Assembly (NCBI GenBank): GCA_947495985.1
Contig: CANMBD010000002.1
Span: forward strand, 248,001 to 312,000
Direction of reading: 5' to 3'
Source of the DNA: an uncultured Sphingomonadaceae bacterium
GTDB lineage: Bacteria; Pseudomonadota; Alphaproteobacteria; Sphingomonadales; Sphingomonadaceae
DNA: 64,000 nucleotides
A program made the translations under genes and the position numbers. A model generated the notes under the pieces. That model was given only the letters and a program-made list of their open reading frames with translations, was not told the DNA's origin and ran no database searches. Position 1 is the stretch's first letter. Each line of letters starts with the position of its first letter. Positions 25,032-33,697 of the stretch are shown in pieces.

Positions 25032-28000
25032 TTACAGTCTGAAGCTAGCTCCAAATTGAATTCTGCGATCGGTGATTCCTTCGTAGCACAGCAACGCACC
25101 ATCATTCACACAAGATATATTCTGGCTAGACTTGGTCAGGTTAGTTCCCTCTACACCAACGGTGATCTGGTCAGTAATTGCATAACTTATGCTAGCGTTT
25201 AGCTGCCCTCTAGGCTCAACAGCACCCCGGAAGCCAAGAGGCTCAAACACGTTACCCGTACCAGGCAAATCGTCCGTTCTAAACGTATCACGCCACGTAT
25301 AACGTACCCGCGCTGATATACCGTATTTCTCATAAAATGCTGTCACGTTATAAGCGTGCTTGGACAGGTTCAGCAAAGTAGCGGTTTCACGCTGCACAGG
25401 ATTTACGTTAGGGTCAAAACCTTGTCCCGCAAAGATTGCTTGAGCCCGAGAGCCAGCAATATCTGTGAAACCGGAATTGTTACTTTCGGTTTGGTATGTG
25501 TAATTGGCAACGATACCGAGACCGGAGAGCCATCCAAAGCTTCCAAGTCTATCTTCCCAATCGCTCAAGTTATATTGGAAAGCGACCTCAATACCTTGTT
25601 GAGTGGTTGTCCCATTTGAGTTGAATGGGGCCTGAAGTCCAACACAGACGCCTGTCTCGCCATTACCGAATATACCTGCTTCCGTCAGCGGAGAGAAAAT
25701 TCCGCCGCCTTCACAGACGGGACCGACAGTGTCGCGTGTGTTCGGCGCAATAACGCCTGGATCACCCGGACCACCTGGCTCGTCAACGTTAACCCCGAAC
25801 AGCCCGTCACGCTCCTTGCGGAAATAACCCACACTAAAGACGGCTTCAGGCGCAAAATACCAGCTTGCCGACACATCATATGAGGTAACCTCTTCCGGTC
25901 GCAAATTGGGGTTACCAGCTACGGCGTTACTGTTCACTTGACCTGCATCCGGAAGTTCTAACGCAGATGATATACTCACAAAACTAGGTCGATTGATTTC
26001 TTCGGAATAAGACGCCCGCAAGACAATGTTATCTGTTACATCAAAGGCGAGGTTTACGCGCGGCAAGAAGTGATCGTAGCCGCTTTCAATCGTATTCAAG
26101 GTTGGAGCACCAGCGCCCAACACATTGGCTGTCGATGATATAGAGGTGTCAACCCAGCGCAGACCCGCATTCCCACGGAACCTTCCATCCTCAGTTGCAA
26201 AATTGACCTGGCCGTAAATGGAATGCGTTTCTTCTTCGATATCAAAGAAGTCACCTGCAATCGACGTCAGGTCTGAAGTGAAGATCGGTCCAAGGCCCTG
26301 GGCCGCAGCAGCCGCATTGATCGCCGCGACTGTCTCTTCCGGATTGGCGCCATTGTTCGGATCCAGGTGCAATACGCCAGAGACGAACAGATCGCTACCC
26401 GTGCCATCGCCAAAGTTATCAGGAATTGACGTGAGCAGCTCAGAAATACCACCCGCATTCAAACTGCCAGCCAATGAGCTTGAACCGCTTCGAGACGCCT
26501 GTCTATTGTCCCTAAGGGTCGTGCGATTACTGTAACGATAGCCAACATCAACCGAGCTAATAAAGGGTATGGCGTCAGTAAAATCGTATGAGGCGTCAAA
26601 ACGAAATGCGTTTTCCTCATTTTCCTGAACATTGGCGGAATATGTAGGAGTGCCATCAAGCACATAATTGCTTCCATCTAGCAGCTGAGCTGGTGTTGGC
26701 GCAAATGGATCGGCAAAATTGATGCCGAAGGAAATACCATCCCTCAGGTCGAATATGATCGGGATGCCATTTTCGTCCCGAAAGCTAGTACCAGCATCGT
26801 TATTTGGAGCAATGTCCGAGTTCGGATTGATAAAGTTGAGGGTTGAAGACAGGTTTGGATTGACCGTGTCTGCGGATACCCTAGAGAATTCGGCGGCTAT
26901 ACTCAGCCGGTCACTTTCCCACTCAGCCCCAGCTATGAATACATCGCTTGTGGTCAAACGCGAACCATTATCACTAGACACACGCAGGAATGGCGCACCG
27001 CGTGCGTTTCTAAAGTCAGCGTCGGTAGCAAAATCCGATCTCTGTTGCGGCGTAAAAGTACCTGCTGTGACGGCCAGAATGCTGCCAAGATCTTGACCTA
27101 TGGCGTCGCGTCCCAAATTGAACGTCGCAAAGTCTGTGAAGTTAATATTGCCACCGTTGGTTCTATCGCTTGCGCCGTTCAACCGACTAACGTTAGAAAA
27201 CTGTACTCTCGAACCGGACAACCGTCGCGTTTGGTCCGTATAAATATAGTCGGCATAAAGCTTCAGATTATCAGTAACCTGACCTTCAACAGAGGCCGCG
27301 ATGTTAATTGTTTCGAAATTCTGCGTCTCTTGAACCTGATTCAAGAACTGAACCCCGAGAAATCCTGGCGCCCCAGCCGGACACGAGGTCGGCGGAGTAG
27401 TACCCGTACAGTCTGTCAGATTATCACGATCAAGACGCGGGCGGAAAGCGGTGTTGGTTGATTCGGTGTAACTGCCGCTCAAAACAAAACCAAATTCCCG
27501 TCCATCAGAAGTTTCCCATTTTTTACCAAACGCGCCTGAAATTCTTGGCTTTAGGCTTTCAGATGAAAGGCTGCTATCTTCAAGTTGCCCGCGGACGCTT
27601 AAAAGAGTCTCAGATAGATCAAGCGGGCGAATGGTTTTCAGATTAATCGTACCACCAACGGAACCTTCAATATGCTTCGCTTCAGGTGCCTTGATAACTT
27701 CAACACCCGCGATGATAGACGGATTCAAATCTTCAAAGTTGATGCCACCGCGTCCATTGCCCGCGCCGACGGTGGTTACACCATTAATTTCAAGCCGGTT
27801 ACTATCCGTACCCCGGATTTGAACACCGGTACCAACGCCGTTTTCGCGTGTGATCTGAACACCAGTGATGTTTTCGAGAACCTCGGCAAGGTTTTGATCG
27901 GGCAACTTACCGATATCTTCAGCTTGGATGACTTCGATAAGACTGTCTGCCTCACGCTTTTCGTTAAGCGCGCTGGCCAAAGAGCTTCGAATACCGGAGA

Positions 28001-28160
28001 CGATAATAACGTTTTCATCAGATTCCGCGGCGTTGTCGACTTGCTCATTTTGCGCATGTGCTGACGAGGCAACCATCGCCATAGCCGTCCCTGCTAACAA
28101 TGCCGTTGAAAAACGAAAACGCGATAATTTTTTGCGCGTAGATATATTGGTCCGATTCAT
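25032..28160 (-). CDS. TonB-dependent outer-membrane receptor, probable alginate-oligomer importer
   Basis: 1042 residues: signal peptide ending SSAHA near residue 36; plug domain (about 50-165) with VIIVSGIRSSLASALNEKR, EDIGKLPDQNLAEVLENITGVQITR and GSVGGTINLKT; then a large beta-barrel finishing GITDRRIQFGASFRL, with terminal aromatic/leucine. This is the Caulobacter/Xanthomonas receptor type used for carbohydrate uptake. It moves oligosaccharides across the outer membrane with TonB energy. GGGAGGGG lies 5 bases before the ATG. It has its own terminator and an upstream region of 307 bases, so it is a separate transcript. Alginate oligomers as the substrate follow from context only. Confidence 0.92.
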   Translation of the reverse strand: MNRTNISTRKKLSRFRFSTALLAGTAMAMVASSAHAQNEQVDNAAESDENVIIVSGIRSSLASALNEKREADSLIEVIQAEDIGKLPDQNLAEVLENITGVQITRENGVGTGVQIRGTDSNRLEINGVTTVGAGNGRGGINFEDLNPSIIAGVEVIKAPEAKHIEGSVGGTINLKTIRPLDLSETLLSVRGQLEDSSLSSESLKPRISGAFGKKWETSDGREFGFVLSGSYTESTNTAFRPRLDRDNLTDCTGTTPPTSCPAGAPGFLGVQFLNQVQETQNFETINIAASVEGQVTDNLKLYADYIYTDQTRRLSGSRVQFSNVSRLNGASDRTNGGNINFTDFATFNLGRDAIGQDLGSILAVTAGTFTPQQRSDFATDADFRNARGAPFLRVSSDNGSRLTTSDVFIAGAEWESDRLSIAAEFSRVSADTVNPNLSSTLNFINPNSDIAPNNDAGTSFRDENGIPIIFDLRDGISFGINFADPFAPTPAQLLDGSNYVLDGTPTYSANVQENEENAFRFDASYDFTDAIPFISSVDVGYRYSNRTTLRDNRQASRSGSSSLAGSLNAGGISELLTSIPDNFGDGTGSDLFVSGVLHLDPNNGANPEETVAAINAAAAAQGLGPIFTSDLTSIAGDFFDIEEETHSIYGQVNFATEDGRFRGNAGLRWVDTSISSTANVLGAGAPTLNTIESGYDHFLPRVNLAFDVTDNIVLRASYSEEINRPSFVSISSALELPDAGQVNSNAVAGNPNLRPEEVTSYDVSASWYFAPEAVFSVGYFRKERDGLFGVNVDEPGGPGDPGVIAPNTRDTVGPVCEGGGIFSPLTEAGIFGNGETGVCVGLQAPFNSNGTTTQQGIEVAFQYNLSDWEDRLGSFGWLSGLGIVANYTYQTESNNSGFTDIAGSRAQAIFAGQGFDPNVNPVQRETATLLNLSKHAYNVTAFYEKYGISARVRYTWRDTFRTDDLPGTGNVFEPLGFRGAVEPRGQLNASISYAITDQITVGVEGTNLTKSSQNISCVNDGALLCYEGITDRRIQFGASFRL

Positions 28161-28467
28161 CGAATCCCCTCCCTTTGAACTTTATTATTTGAGAAACGGT
28201 TTATTCGAACAGACCTTTTTGTCAACCGTTAATACATACCCAAAATTTGAAATAGTATATACCAATCGTTTAGTCCAATAAAAATCCCAGTTTTTGAGCT
28301 AGTTGCTACTGCTGGCACCTAAAGCGACCCTTAGGCTCCAGTGCATAAAAATTGAGAATGTCACATTTATGTGACAGAAATGGTGATGAGCTGACCGACA
28401 GCCGCCGTCAGTGTTTGGTTTGATTACGAAACCCGACTTTCACCGCGGTTCGGCAACAGAATGTCGG
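28161..28467 (-). promoter_or_regulatory. Regulatory region upstream of the TonB receptor
   Basis: No gene is seen here. It is AT-rich and contains TATACCAAT at 28258-28266, about 100 bases before the receptor start, and an 18-bp inverted repeat at 28359-28376. The receptor ribosome site is at its left end. Confidence 0.55.
28359..28376. promoter_or_regulatory. 18-bp inverted repeat TGTCACAT-TT-ATGTGACA
   Basis: Two perfect 8-base arms with a 2-base centre, about 200 bases upstream of the receptor start and 92 bases past the gntR stop. The form TGTCAC-N6-GTGACA recalls sites of CRP/FNR-family regulators, so it may bring carbon-status control. It could also end gntR transcription, but the stem is AT-rich and the following T-run is distant. 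Confidence 0.45.
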
Positions 28468-29208
28468 TTAACCCATGCGGGCAACGTCAAGAAAGCGCTC
28501 GCGGCTTTCTGTGGCCCGCTGCTGAACTGCTCTCAGCGCTTCCTGTTCGGTGGCATCCAGCATGGTACCAATCAGACGGAGGAAATGCTCGCGCATCGCG
28601 CGACGTGCGGCGGCGGGATTGCGCGCCTTTAGCGCATCCAATATATCTTTATGCTCCTTGGCGCGAGCCTCGGCGTCCTCTTCGCAAACGGTATCATAGC
28701 TGTGCTTTACCTCGGGAAGCTCTTCGCGCATGCGCCACAGGGATTCAATCGAATGAACCATGGCGCCATTGCCAGAACATTGCGCGATTGTTGCATGAAA
28801 CTCACGGTCAGCGGCTAGCGATGTTTCCTCATCGCTATTGCCCATGGTATGAATCAATTCCTCGAGTTTCTCCAGATTTTCATCCGAAATTATTTTTGCA
28901 GCTAAAGCTGCGGCTTCCGCCTCAATCAGCGAACGCGCCTCAGTGACCTCAAAAGCGCTTACGTCAGGAAGTTTACCGGGCTGTAGTGATTCATCCTCGC
29001 AAACATAGACCCCGGATCCGGTCTTGATCTCGATACGCCCAATTGCTTGCAAGGCGATTTCGGCCTCGCGAATGGTGACGCGACTCACTTCAAATCGCTC
29101 TGCGAGCTCACGTTCTCCTGGCAGCCTTGTCCCGGGAGGAAAAACGCCTTCATCAATCAGTTGTCCAATCTGCTCAGCAACGCGGTGAAAAAGTCTTTGT
29201 TCAGCCAT
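28468..29208 (-). CDS. GntR-family regulator (FadR/FCD subfamily) of the alginate cluster
   Basis: 246 residues. The winged helix (about 5-70) shows PPGTRLPGERELAERFEVSR and VTIREAEIALQAIGRIEIK; the C-terminal FCD helical domain (about 85-235) has metal/ligand histidines in DREFHATIAQ, AKEHKDIL and MREHFLRLIG. UxuR, ExuR and several alginate regulators are of this class and sense uronate intermediates. AAGGAA precedes the ATG by 8 bases. It sits at the head of the cluster, and the repeated TATACCAA half-sites before its gene, the receptor gene and the PL6 operon suggest that it controls all three; KDG or KDPG is a reasonable ligand guess. Confidence 0.87.
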   Translation of the reverse strand: MAEQRLFHRVAEQIGQLIDEGVFPPGTRLPGERELAERFEVSRVTIREAEIALQAIGRIEIKTGSGVYVCEDESLQPGKLPDVSAFEVTEARSLIEAEAAALAAKIISDENLEKLEELIHTMGNSDEETSLAADREFHATIAQCSGNGAMVHSIESLWRMREELPEVKHSYDTVCEEDAEARAKEHKDILDALKARNPAAARRAMREHFLRLIGTMLDATEQEALRAVQQRATESRERFLDVARMG

Positions 29209-29304
29209 GTAGCGAATTTCCTTCTGTTAAACTTTTGTACATGAGCATCTGGCCCAAGGTTCATCGTTTATAACGAAATGCAGTGGTCAATCGATTAGCT
29301 GCAT

Positions 29305-29317
29305 TGGTCAAGTACCA
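29305..29317. promoter_or_regulatory. TGGT-CAAGT-ACCA, candidate GntR operator
   Basis: An inverted repeat with TGGT/ACCA arms, as in FadR-subfamily operators, about 100 bases upstream of gntR. The 5-base spacer is longer than the 2-3 bases of UxuR or FadR sites, so the match is suggestive only. Confidence 0.35.
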
Positions 29318-29411
29318 TCGACACCTCGTTTTCAACGTACAACTCCTAACGGAATCTACTCCCTGAGGGCTGCGCGTCAGCTCTTCATACATTCCAAACA
29401 AACTCTGTTCG

Positions 29412-29420
29412 TATACCAAT
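29412..29420. promoter_or_regulatory. TATACCAAT half-site upstream of gntR
   Basis: With its left flank it reads GTTCGTATACCAAT, matching 12 of 14 positions of the UxuR-type palindrome ATTGGTATACCAAT. It is the best of three such sites in the cluster and lies about 200 bases upstream of gntR. Confidence 0.4.
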
Positions 29421-29704
29421 AACATCTACCAGTCTATCTCATAAGATTAACTTTTCACAGCCAGCGGACTACCAACAGCTCGTGTTCAATCACTGAACAC
29501 GGTACAAAAATAATCGAACTTCTAATGCGGCTGTGAGCGTCCGCTTTTGGGCCCAATCAGACATAGAGAATACCACGCTTGTGAATTTCTCAACTCGAGC
29601 TAACTCCATTCACACAGCTCGGTCAGTCCCGGCTGTTCCCGAGGGTATGCCCGAGCGCCTGTAACTTCTCGAAAGACTGCAGGTACGCGAGGTGTTTCAA
29701 ACGA

Positions 29705-29784
29705 CTGTCCCCAGCTTTAGCGGGGCTCCAGCTCTATGCCTGCCACTAGGAAGTGCACCTAAACGCCCCGCTGACCGAGGACAG
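29705..29784. repeat. Long interrupted inverted repeat
   Basis: CTGTCC (29705-29710) and AGCGGGGC (29719-29726) pair with GCCCCGCT (29765-29772) and GGACAG (29779-29784), giving a two-part stem of 14 bp around a 38-base loop. It has no following T-run. It may be a structured RNA, an element-end sequence or a dispersed hairpin repeat. Confidence 0.45.
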
Positions 29785-29924
29785 GCACAAACCGGAAGAT
29801 CACAATAGATATTGCATCGGTTGTCACGCCGCAATGCAACCTCTGTGCTCGATATATTCAGTTACCTGGCAGTTACTCCGGCCGTTCCGGTCTATTGTTG
29901 AATTTCCGCCAAGTCACTGAAAAC

Positions 29925-30013
29925 TGGTGCGGTCGAGAAGACTCGAACTTCCACGGGGTATTAACCCCACAGCGACCTCAACGCTGCGCGTCTACCAATT
30001 CCGCCACGACCGC
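29925..30013 (-). tRNA. tRNA-Leu (anticodon GAG)
   Basis: The minus strand folds as a class II tRNA: acceptor GCGGTCG/CGACCGC, D arm GCG...CGC, anticodon stem CAGCG/CGCTG around loop TTGAGGT (anticodon GAG), a long variable arm GGGG...CCCC, T arm GGAAG/CTTCT with TTCGAGT loop, discriminator A and an encoded CCA at 29925-29927. The 3' side is the attachment site of the putative island to its left. Confidence 0.95.
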
Positions 30014-30258
30014 ACTGTCATCCGAACCAGGCCATAAGCCCTTGGTAGGCGCGTGCCCTTAGCAAAGGGTGGATAGGCTCGCAACAGATATTGTGATCTG
30101 CCTGTACCCCACCCGGCCCGCCGTTAACCCCGCCGCAAAACATGTCCCCATCTCATACAGTTTGGTTCGCTTCGTCCGTTTTATAGGTGAAGAGACCGGA
30201 TAATCTGACTGTTAACCTTTTATTTACCTTGTCAGCCGCCGGTTTTGCGGGCTTTTCG

Positions 30259-30537
30259 ATGCTTATGCGAGACATTTTGTATCTCTTGATGGCGATGACC
30301 CTGGCCTGGACGGCTAGCGCAGCCGCCATGGCTGAACAGACGGCACAATCAGGTAAGCGGGTACAGGTCAGTGTTTCTGCGCATATTGTTAGCGGGGAAA
30401 CCGTACGCCTTGATTCGGGAATCACATCTTACGGCTCGTCACCGCGATTCAATAAGACAGAAGCACCTCTGGTTCGAACACGCGGAATGATAATGCGGGA
30501 TGGCCGCCAAAATGTGAGGCTCACCGAATTCCATTAA
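30259..30537 (+). CDS. Small secreted hypothetical protein
   Basis: About 92 residues. A signal-peptide-like N-terminus (MRDILYLLMAMTLAWTASAAA) is followed by a polar domain QVSVSAHIVSGETVRLDSG and a short C-terminal tail. I do not recognise a family. The start is uncertain: ATG at 30259 or 30265, or an upstream open frame from 30187; none has a clear ribosome site. It stands alone between the tRNA and the convergent MJ0042 gene. Confidence 0.5.
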   Translation: MLMRDILYLLMAMTLAWTASAAAMAEQTAQSGKRVQVSVSAHIVSGETVRLDSGITSYGSSPRFNKTEAPLVRTRGMIMRDGRQNVRLTEFH

Positions 30538-30557
30538 TGGCAGAATAGAAATAGCAG

Positions 30558-31310
30558 CTATTGGCGTGTTATATCAGCCCAACCGACCTCTAACTGACTT
30601 GCAGCACGGGGCACGTCGAGCTTGGCTTCGTTAAAGTTGATACTCGCACCGGGGGCCAGCTCTTTTGTAGGTGCTTTCATCTTCCAGCTATAGACAATCC
30701 GGCCGCTGGCATCCCTCAGGATCACCAGCATTGGTGGCACGGATTGCTCGCTAGCGGTCGGATTGATTATGGTCCCGCTCGCCGCAAAATATTCAGTGCC
30801 ATCGGGCAATGTCCGGCGATCCTGTTTCTGGCTAAGCTCAATCAGCAATGGCGTGTCATCGACCGATGCCATCTGATAGCCCTGTAACCAGTTTGGCGTA
30901 CCGAACGCATAGAGCGCGCCCCCGATCAAGATGATGAAGCTGGCAAAAGCAATCGCGGCAATGGTCCATAGTTTCGCAGGATTCCGGCGCGGCTTAAATG
31001 GTGGCTCGTGGGCAAAGCTACTGGTTTCGGATACAAAAGGCGGCGTAACCGTTGATGCGGATGCTGCTCGTGGCGCTGCCGCCATTGCCGCACCATCCGG
31101 TTCAGGATTCGGTCGATTTGTTGGCGGCGCCGACGGTGCGCCCGGGGTCGGTTGCCCTGCTTGTTCCGCCGTTTTGGCAGGTTCTGGCGGAGCTGGCTCC
31201 TGAAACCAGTTATGGCGACATGATGCACAGCGCACGGACCGGCCAGTAGGGCCGATTGCACTGTCGGGGACGAGATAACGTGTCTTGCAGGCCGGGCAAT
31301 TCAATATCAT
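30558..31310 (-). CDS. MJ0042-type zinc-ribbon protein with one membrane helix
   Basis: 250 residues. The N-terminus is the MJ0042 zinc finger: [20 protein letters not shown] followed by [12 protein letters not shown] proline/alanine-rich linker (about 40-105) leads to a single membrane helix ([22 protein letters not shown], around 118-139) and a periplasmic domain with [11 protein letters not shown] and GASINFNEA, as in DUF3426-like proteins. In alphaproteobacteria this gene is commonly beside ftsE, as here (divergent). Function unknown. Confidence 0.82.
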   Translation of the reverse strand: MILNCPACKTRYLVPDSAIGPTGRSVRCASCRHNWFQEPAPPEPAKTAEQAGQPTPGAPSAPPTNRPNPEPDGAAMAAAPRAASASTVTPPFVSETSSFAHEPPFKPRRNPAKLWTIAAIAFASFIILIGGALYAFGTPNWLQGYQMASVDDTPLLIELSQKQDRRTLPDGTEYFAASGTIINPTASEQSVPPMLVILRDASGRIVYSWKMKAPTKELAPGASINFNEAKLDVPRAASQLEVGWADITRQ

Positions 31311-31510
31311 GACATTCTTCTAAACACGCCATTCCATGAAACTGCAAGTCTGCGGTTCATGCTTTTGAGACAAGTGCCTTTTTTTCAACGTTTTCACCTT
31401 CATCCCGCGAGCGGACGGGCACGCAGCAGTTGATTTCAGACGACGTAACGTCCTATTGATGCGGTCAGTTATATAGCGTCCCAACCTGATCAAGTGATTT
31501 GAAAATCCAG

Positions 31511-32221
31511 ATGAATGAAATTGTTCAATTTGAAAATGTTGGCCTGCGCTATGGTGCTGGTATTGAGACGCTATCTGACCTTACATTTACGCTGTATCCC
31601 GGCAGTTTCTATTTCCTGACGGGCGCATCAGGCGCCGGTAAGACCTCGCTTCTGAAACTACTCTATCTGGCCCAGCGGCCCAGTCGCGGTCTGATCCGGC
31701 TGTTTGGTGAAGATGCCGTTACCATGCCGAGAGAACGCTTGCCCGGTTTCAGAAGGCGCATTGGCGTGGTGTTTCAGGATTTCAGGTTGGTGCCGCATCT
31801 CTCGGCTTTTGACAATATCGCGCTGCCGCTGCGCGTCGCGGGCGTAAAAGAAAAAGATTTGACAACACCGGTGGCCGAGATGCTCGACTGGGTTGGCCTT
31901 GGCGACCGCGCCGAGGCCAGACCGGCGACCTTGTCGGGCGGAGAACAGCAACGTGTTGCCATTGCCCGTGCTGTGATTGGTCGTCCGGAAATATTGGTGG
32001 CGGATGAGCCGACCGGAAATGTCGACCCGGAAATGGCGATACGTTTGCTGCAGCTGTTCGAGGCGCTTAATACCCTGGGTACTACAATCGTCGTCGCCAC
32101 CCATGATATTCATTTGCTCAGCAAAGTACCCGGTGCGCAAATGATGAAGCTCGAAAAGGGTGGACTATCTGATCCAACCGGTTCTTTGCGCAATCCCCCC
32201 TTGCCGCGTGACAGAGCATAG
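31511..32221 (+). CDS. ftsE: Cell-division ATP-binding protein FtsE
   Basis: About 236 residues, an ABC ATPase. Walker A GASGAGKTS (about residue 39), Q-loop VFQDFRLVPHLSAFDN, signature LSGGEQQRVAIARA (about 140) and Walker B ILVADEPTGNVD are all present. With FtsX it governs peptidoglycan hydrolases at the septum. The ATG at 31511 is preferred over the in-frame TTG at 31499 because it gives the family's usual N-terminus. Its end overlaps the likely start of ftsX. Confidence 0.93.
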   Translation: MNEIVQFENVGLRYGAGIETLSDLTFTLYPGSFYFLTGASGAGKTSLLKLLYLAQRPSRGLIRLFGEDAVTMPRERLPGFRRRIGVVFQDFRLVPHLSAFDNIALPLRVAGVKEKDLTTPVAEMLDWVGLGDRAEARPATLSGGEQQRVAIARAVIGRPEILVADEPTGNVDPEMAIRLLQLFEALNTLGTTIVVATHDIHLLSKVPGAQMMKLEKGGLSDPTGSLRNPPLPRDRA

Positions 32222-33152
32222 GCGCGGTCTGATGCTCAGTCTGTTTGTCATTCCCGGCCATGACCGCCGACTGATACCCGAAGGGCGCCTGTCAGGGCCG
32301 ATGCCCTGGGTCATTGCGATCATGATTTTTTTAATGGTGCTGGCGACCGCCATAGGTCTTGCCTTTACCGAAGCCGGACAAAATGTGTCGGATCAACTCT
32401 CCAGTCGAGCGACGGTTCAAATTATCGAAGCCAATCCCGATCTAAAAGCCCAACAGACAAGTGACGCGGCAGCCCGCTTGCGCGGCATGGAACTGGTAGA
32501 AGAGGTACGAGTGCTGCCCGCCCAGGAAATTGAAGACCTGATCGCGCCATGGCTGGGCCAGTCCGCAGACGGAGGACAGGACACCGGTGGCCTGCTGGAA
32601 GATATTCCTCTGCCGGCTCTTATCGACTTGAAATTGGCGCAGCCCATTGGTGAGAAAGAGCTCGAAGCTTTGCGCACCGGTATCAGACCATTAGCCGCCA
32701 GTGCCCGCATTGAACCCAGCAGCGCCCTGATAGCGCCAGTGATCGCCTTGGTCCGGTCGCTGCAATGGATTGCTTTTGGCTTGGTGATATTGCTTGCAAT
32801 CGCGACGGCTGCAGCAGTGATCATCTCCGCCCGAGCCGCGCTCAATACACATAAGGAAACGATAGGCGTCATTCATTTGCTCGGCGGGACCGACCGGCAG
32901 ATCAGCCGCCTGTTTCAAAGGCGGATCGCGCTCGATGCGCTGTTGGGCGGGGTACTGGGTTTGATCTGCGGCGCCGCAATCATCCTCCTGCTGGGCATGC
33001 AGCTTTCCGCTCTTGGTTCGGGATTGGTGCAATCACTGGACCTCTCCTGGTATAGCTGGTTGATTATCGGGGCCATTCCGATATTGGGAATGATCCTTGC
33101 GATGGTGACTGCGCGAATGACGGTCATGGGCGCGCTCAAGAAAATATTGTAG
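32208..33152 (+). CDS. ftsX: Cell-division permease-like protein FtsX
   Basis: About 314 residues: one membrane helix near the N-terminus (WVIAIMIFLMVLATAIGLAF), a periplasmic domain with the RLRGMELVEEVRVLPAQEIEDLI segment, then three C-terminal helices, the FtsX topology. Partner of FtsE. The start is uncertain: a GTG at 32208 overlaps ftsE by 14 bases; an ATG at 32232 is the alternative. Confidence 0.9.
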   Translation: MTEHRRGLMLSLFVIPGHDRRLIPEGRLSGPMPWVIAIMIFLMVLATAIGLAFTEAGQNVSDQLSSRATVQIIEANPDLKAQQTSDAAARLRGMELVEEVRVLPAQEIEDLIAPWLGQSADGGQDTGGLLEDIPLPALIDLKLAQPIGEKELEALRTGIRPLAASARIEPSSALIAPVIALVRSLQWIAFGLVILLAIATAAAVIISARAALNTHKETIGVIHLLGGTDRQISRLFQRRIALDALLGGVLGLICGAAIILLLGMQLSALGSGLVQSLDLSWYSWLIIGAIPILGMILAMVTARMTVMGALKKIL

Positions 33153-33161
33153 TCACATTTC

Positions 33162-33695
33162 ATGATCTTACGTTTCTTCTGTTTTCTGCTGCTTCTCTGG
33201 ATGATCGGGTTTGCCTGGTTTGCGATAGATTTGCCGCGCACTGCAGCGGATGATGTGCAGACGGATTCCATTGTGGTCCTGACAGGCGGCCCGCAGCGTA
33301 TTGAGCATGCTTTGCGGCTGCTGGAGGCAAATAAAGCGAAAAATCTGCTGATATCCGGTGTGGACCGGGATGTGAAACCGGGGGAACTGGCTGCGGCTTA
33401 TAATCGAGACGAGACACTGTTTAACTGTTGTATTGATTTGGGTTTTCAAGCGGTGGACACGCGTTCAAATGCTTTGGAAACCGCACGCTGGGCCGCGGGA
33501 CGGAAAGACACATCGATCCGGCTGGTGACGTCTGACTGGCATATGCGGCGGGCACGGCTGGAACTGGAACGCGCCGTACCATCGGACATCGCAATCATAT
33601 CCGATGCAGTTGCGACCGCACCGTCTCTGGGCACTTTATTCAAAGAGTATAATAAATTCCTGATGCGCCGCACGGCGGCCTTGGCGGGTATCTAG
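33162..33695 (+). CDS. YdcF/DUF218 family protein
   Basis: 177 residues: an N-terminal membrane anchor (FFCFLLLLWMIGFAWFAI) and a DUF218 domain with IVVLTGGPQRIEHALRLLE, LLISGVD, TRSNALETA and VTSDWHMRRARLE. The domain is found in SanA, ElyC and YdcF, linked to envelope polymer or lipid-carrier metabolism. It lies 9 bases after ftsX and 2 bases before the acyltransferase, so it is in the ftsEX operon. Confidence 0.85.
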   Translation: MILRFFCFLLLLWMIGFAWFAIDLPRTAADDVQTDSIVVLTGGPQRIEHALRLLEANKAKNLLISGVDRDVKPGELAAAYNRDETLFNCCIDLGFQAVDTRSNALETARWAAGRKDTSIRLVTSDWHMRRARLELERAVPSDIAIISDAVATAPSLGTLFKEYNKFLMRRTAALAGI

Positions 33696-33697
33696 AT

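Larger units (their letters stand above)
29209..29924. other. 716-base region without an intact gene, next to tRNA-Leu
   Basis: It holds the gntR promoter side and two operator-like sequences, then DNA full of stops. On the minus strand 29626-29733 is open for 36 codons between stops and reads like protein (contains RLKHLAYLQSFEKLQALGHT), and a long inverted repeat overlaps its end at 29705-29784. This is where an integrase would be expected beside the tRNA; only decayed sequence is visible. Confidence 0.5.
10419..29946. mobile_element. Putative genomic island carrying the alginate/uronate catabolic locus
   Basis: The right end is the 3' portion of an intact minus-strand tRNA-Leu(GAG) gene; the left end is a truncated, directly repeated copy of that 3' portion. 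The end 26 bases (10419-10444 and 29921-29946) are identical. Integrase-mediated insertion at a tRNA 3' end leaves the tRNA restored on one side and a displaced 3' fragment on the other, exactly as seen. All twelve genes inside lie on the minus strand and concern uronate use, while both flanks are housekeeping. No intact integrase is visible, so the element is probably old and fixed. Confidence 0.65.

Noticed and set aside
28359..28376. Rho-independent terminator of gntR
   Set aside because: The stem is AT-rich with a 2-base loop and the T-run is not adjacent, so a protein-binding site is more likely; not fully excluded.
10406..29924. Integrase or transposase gene for the putative island
   Set aside because: No intact open frame with tyrosine or serine recombinase motifs exists between the two tRNA copies; the 716 bases by the tRNA hold only short frames.
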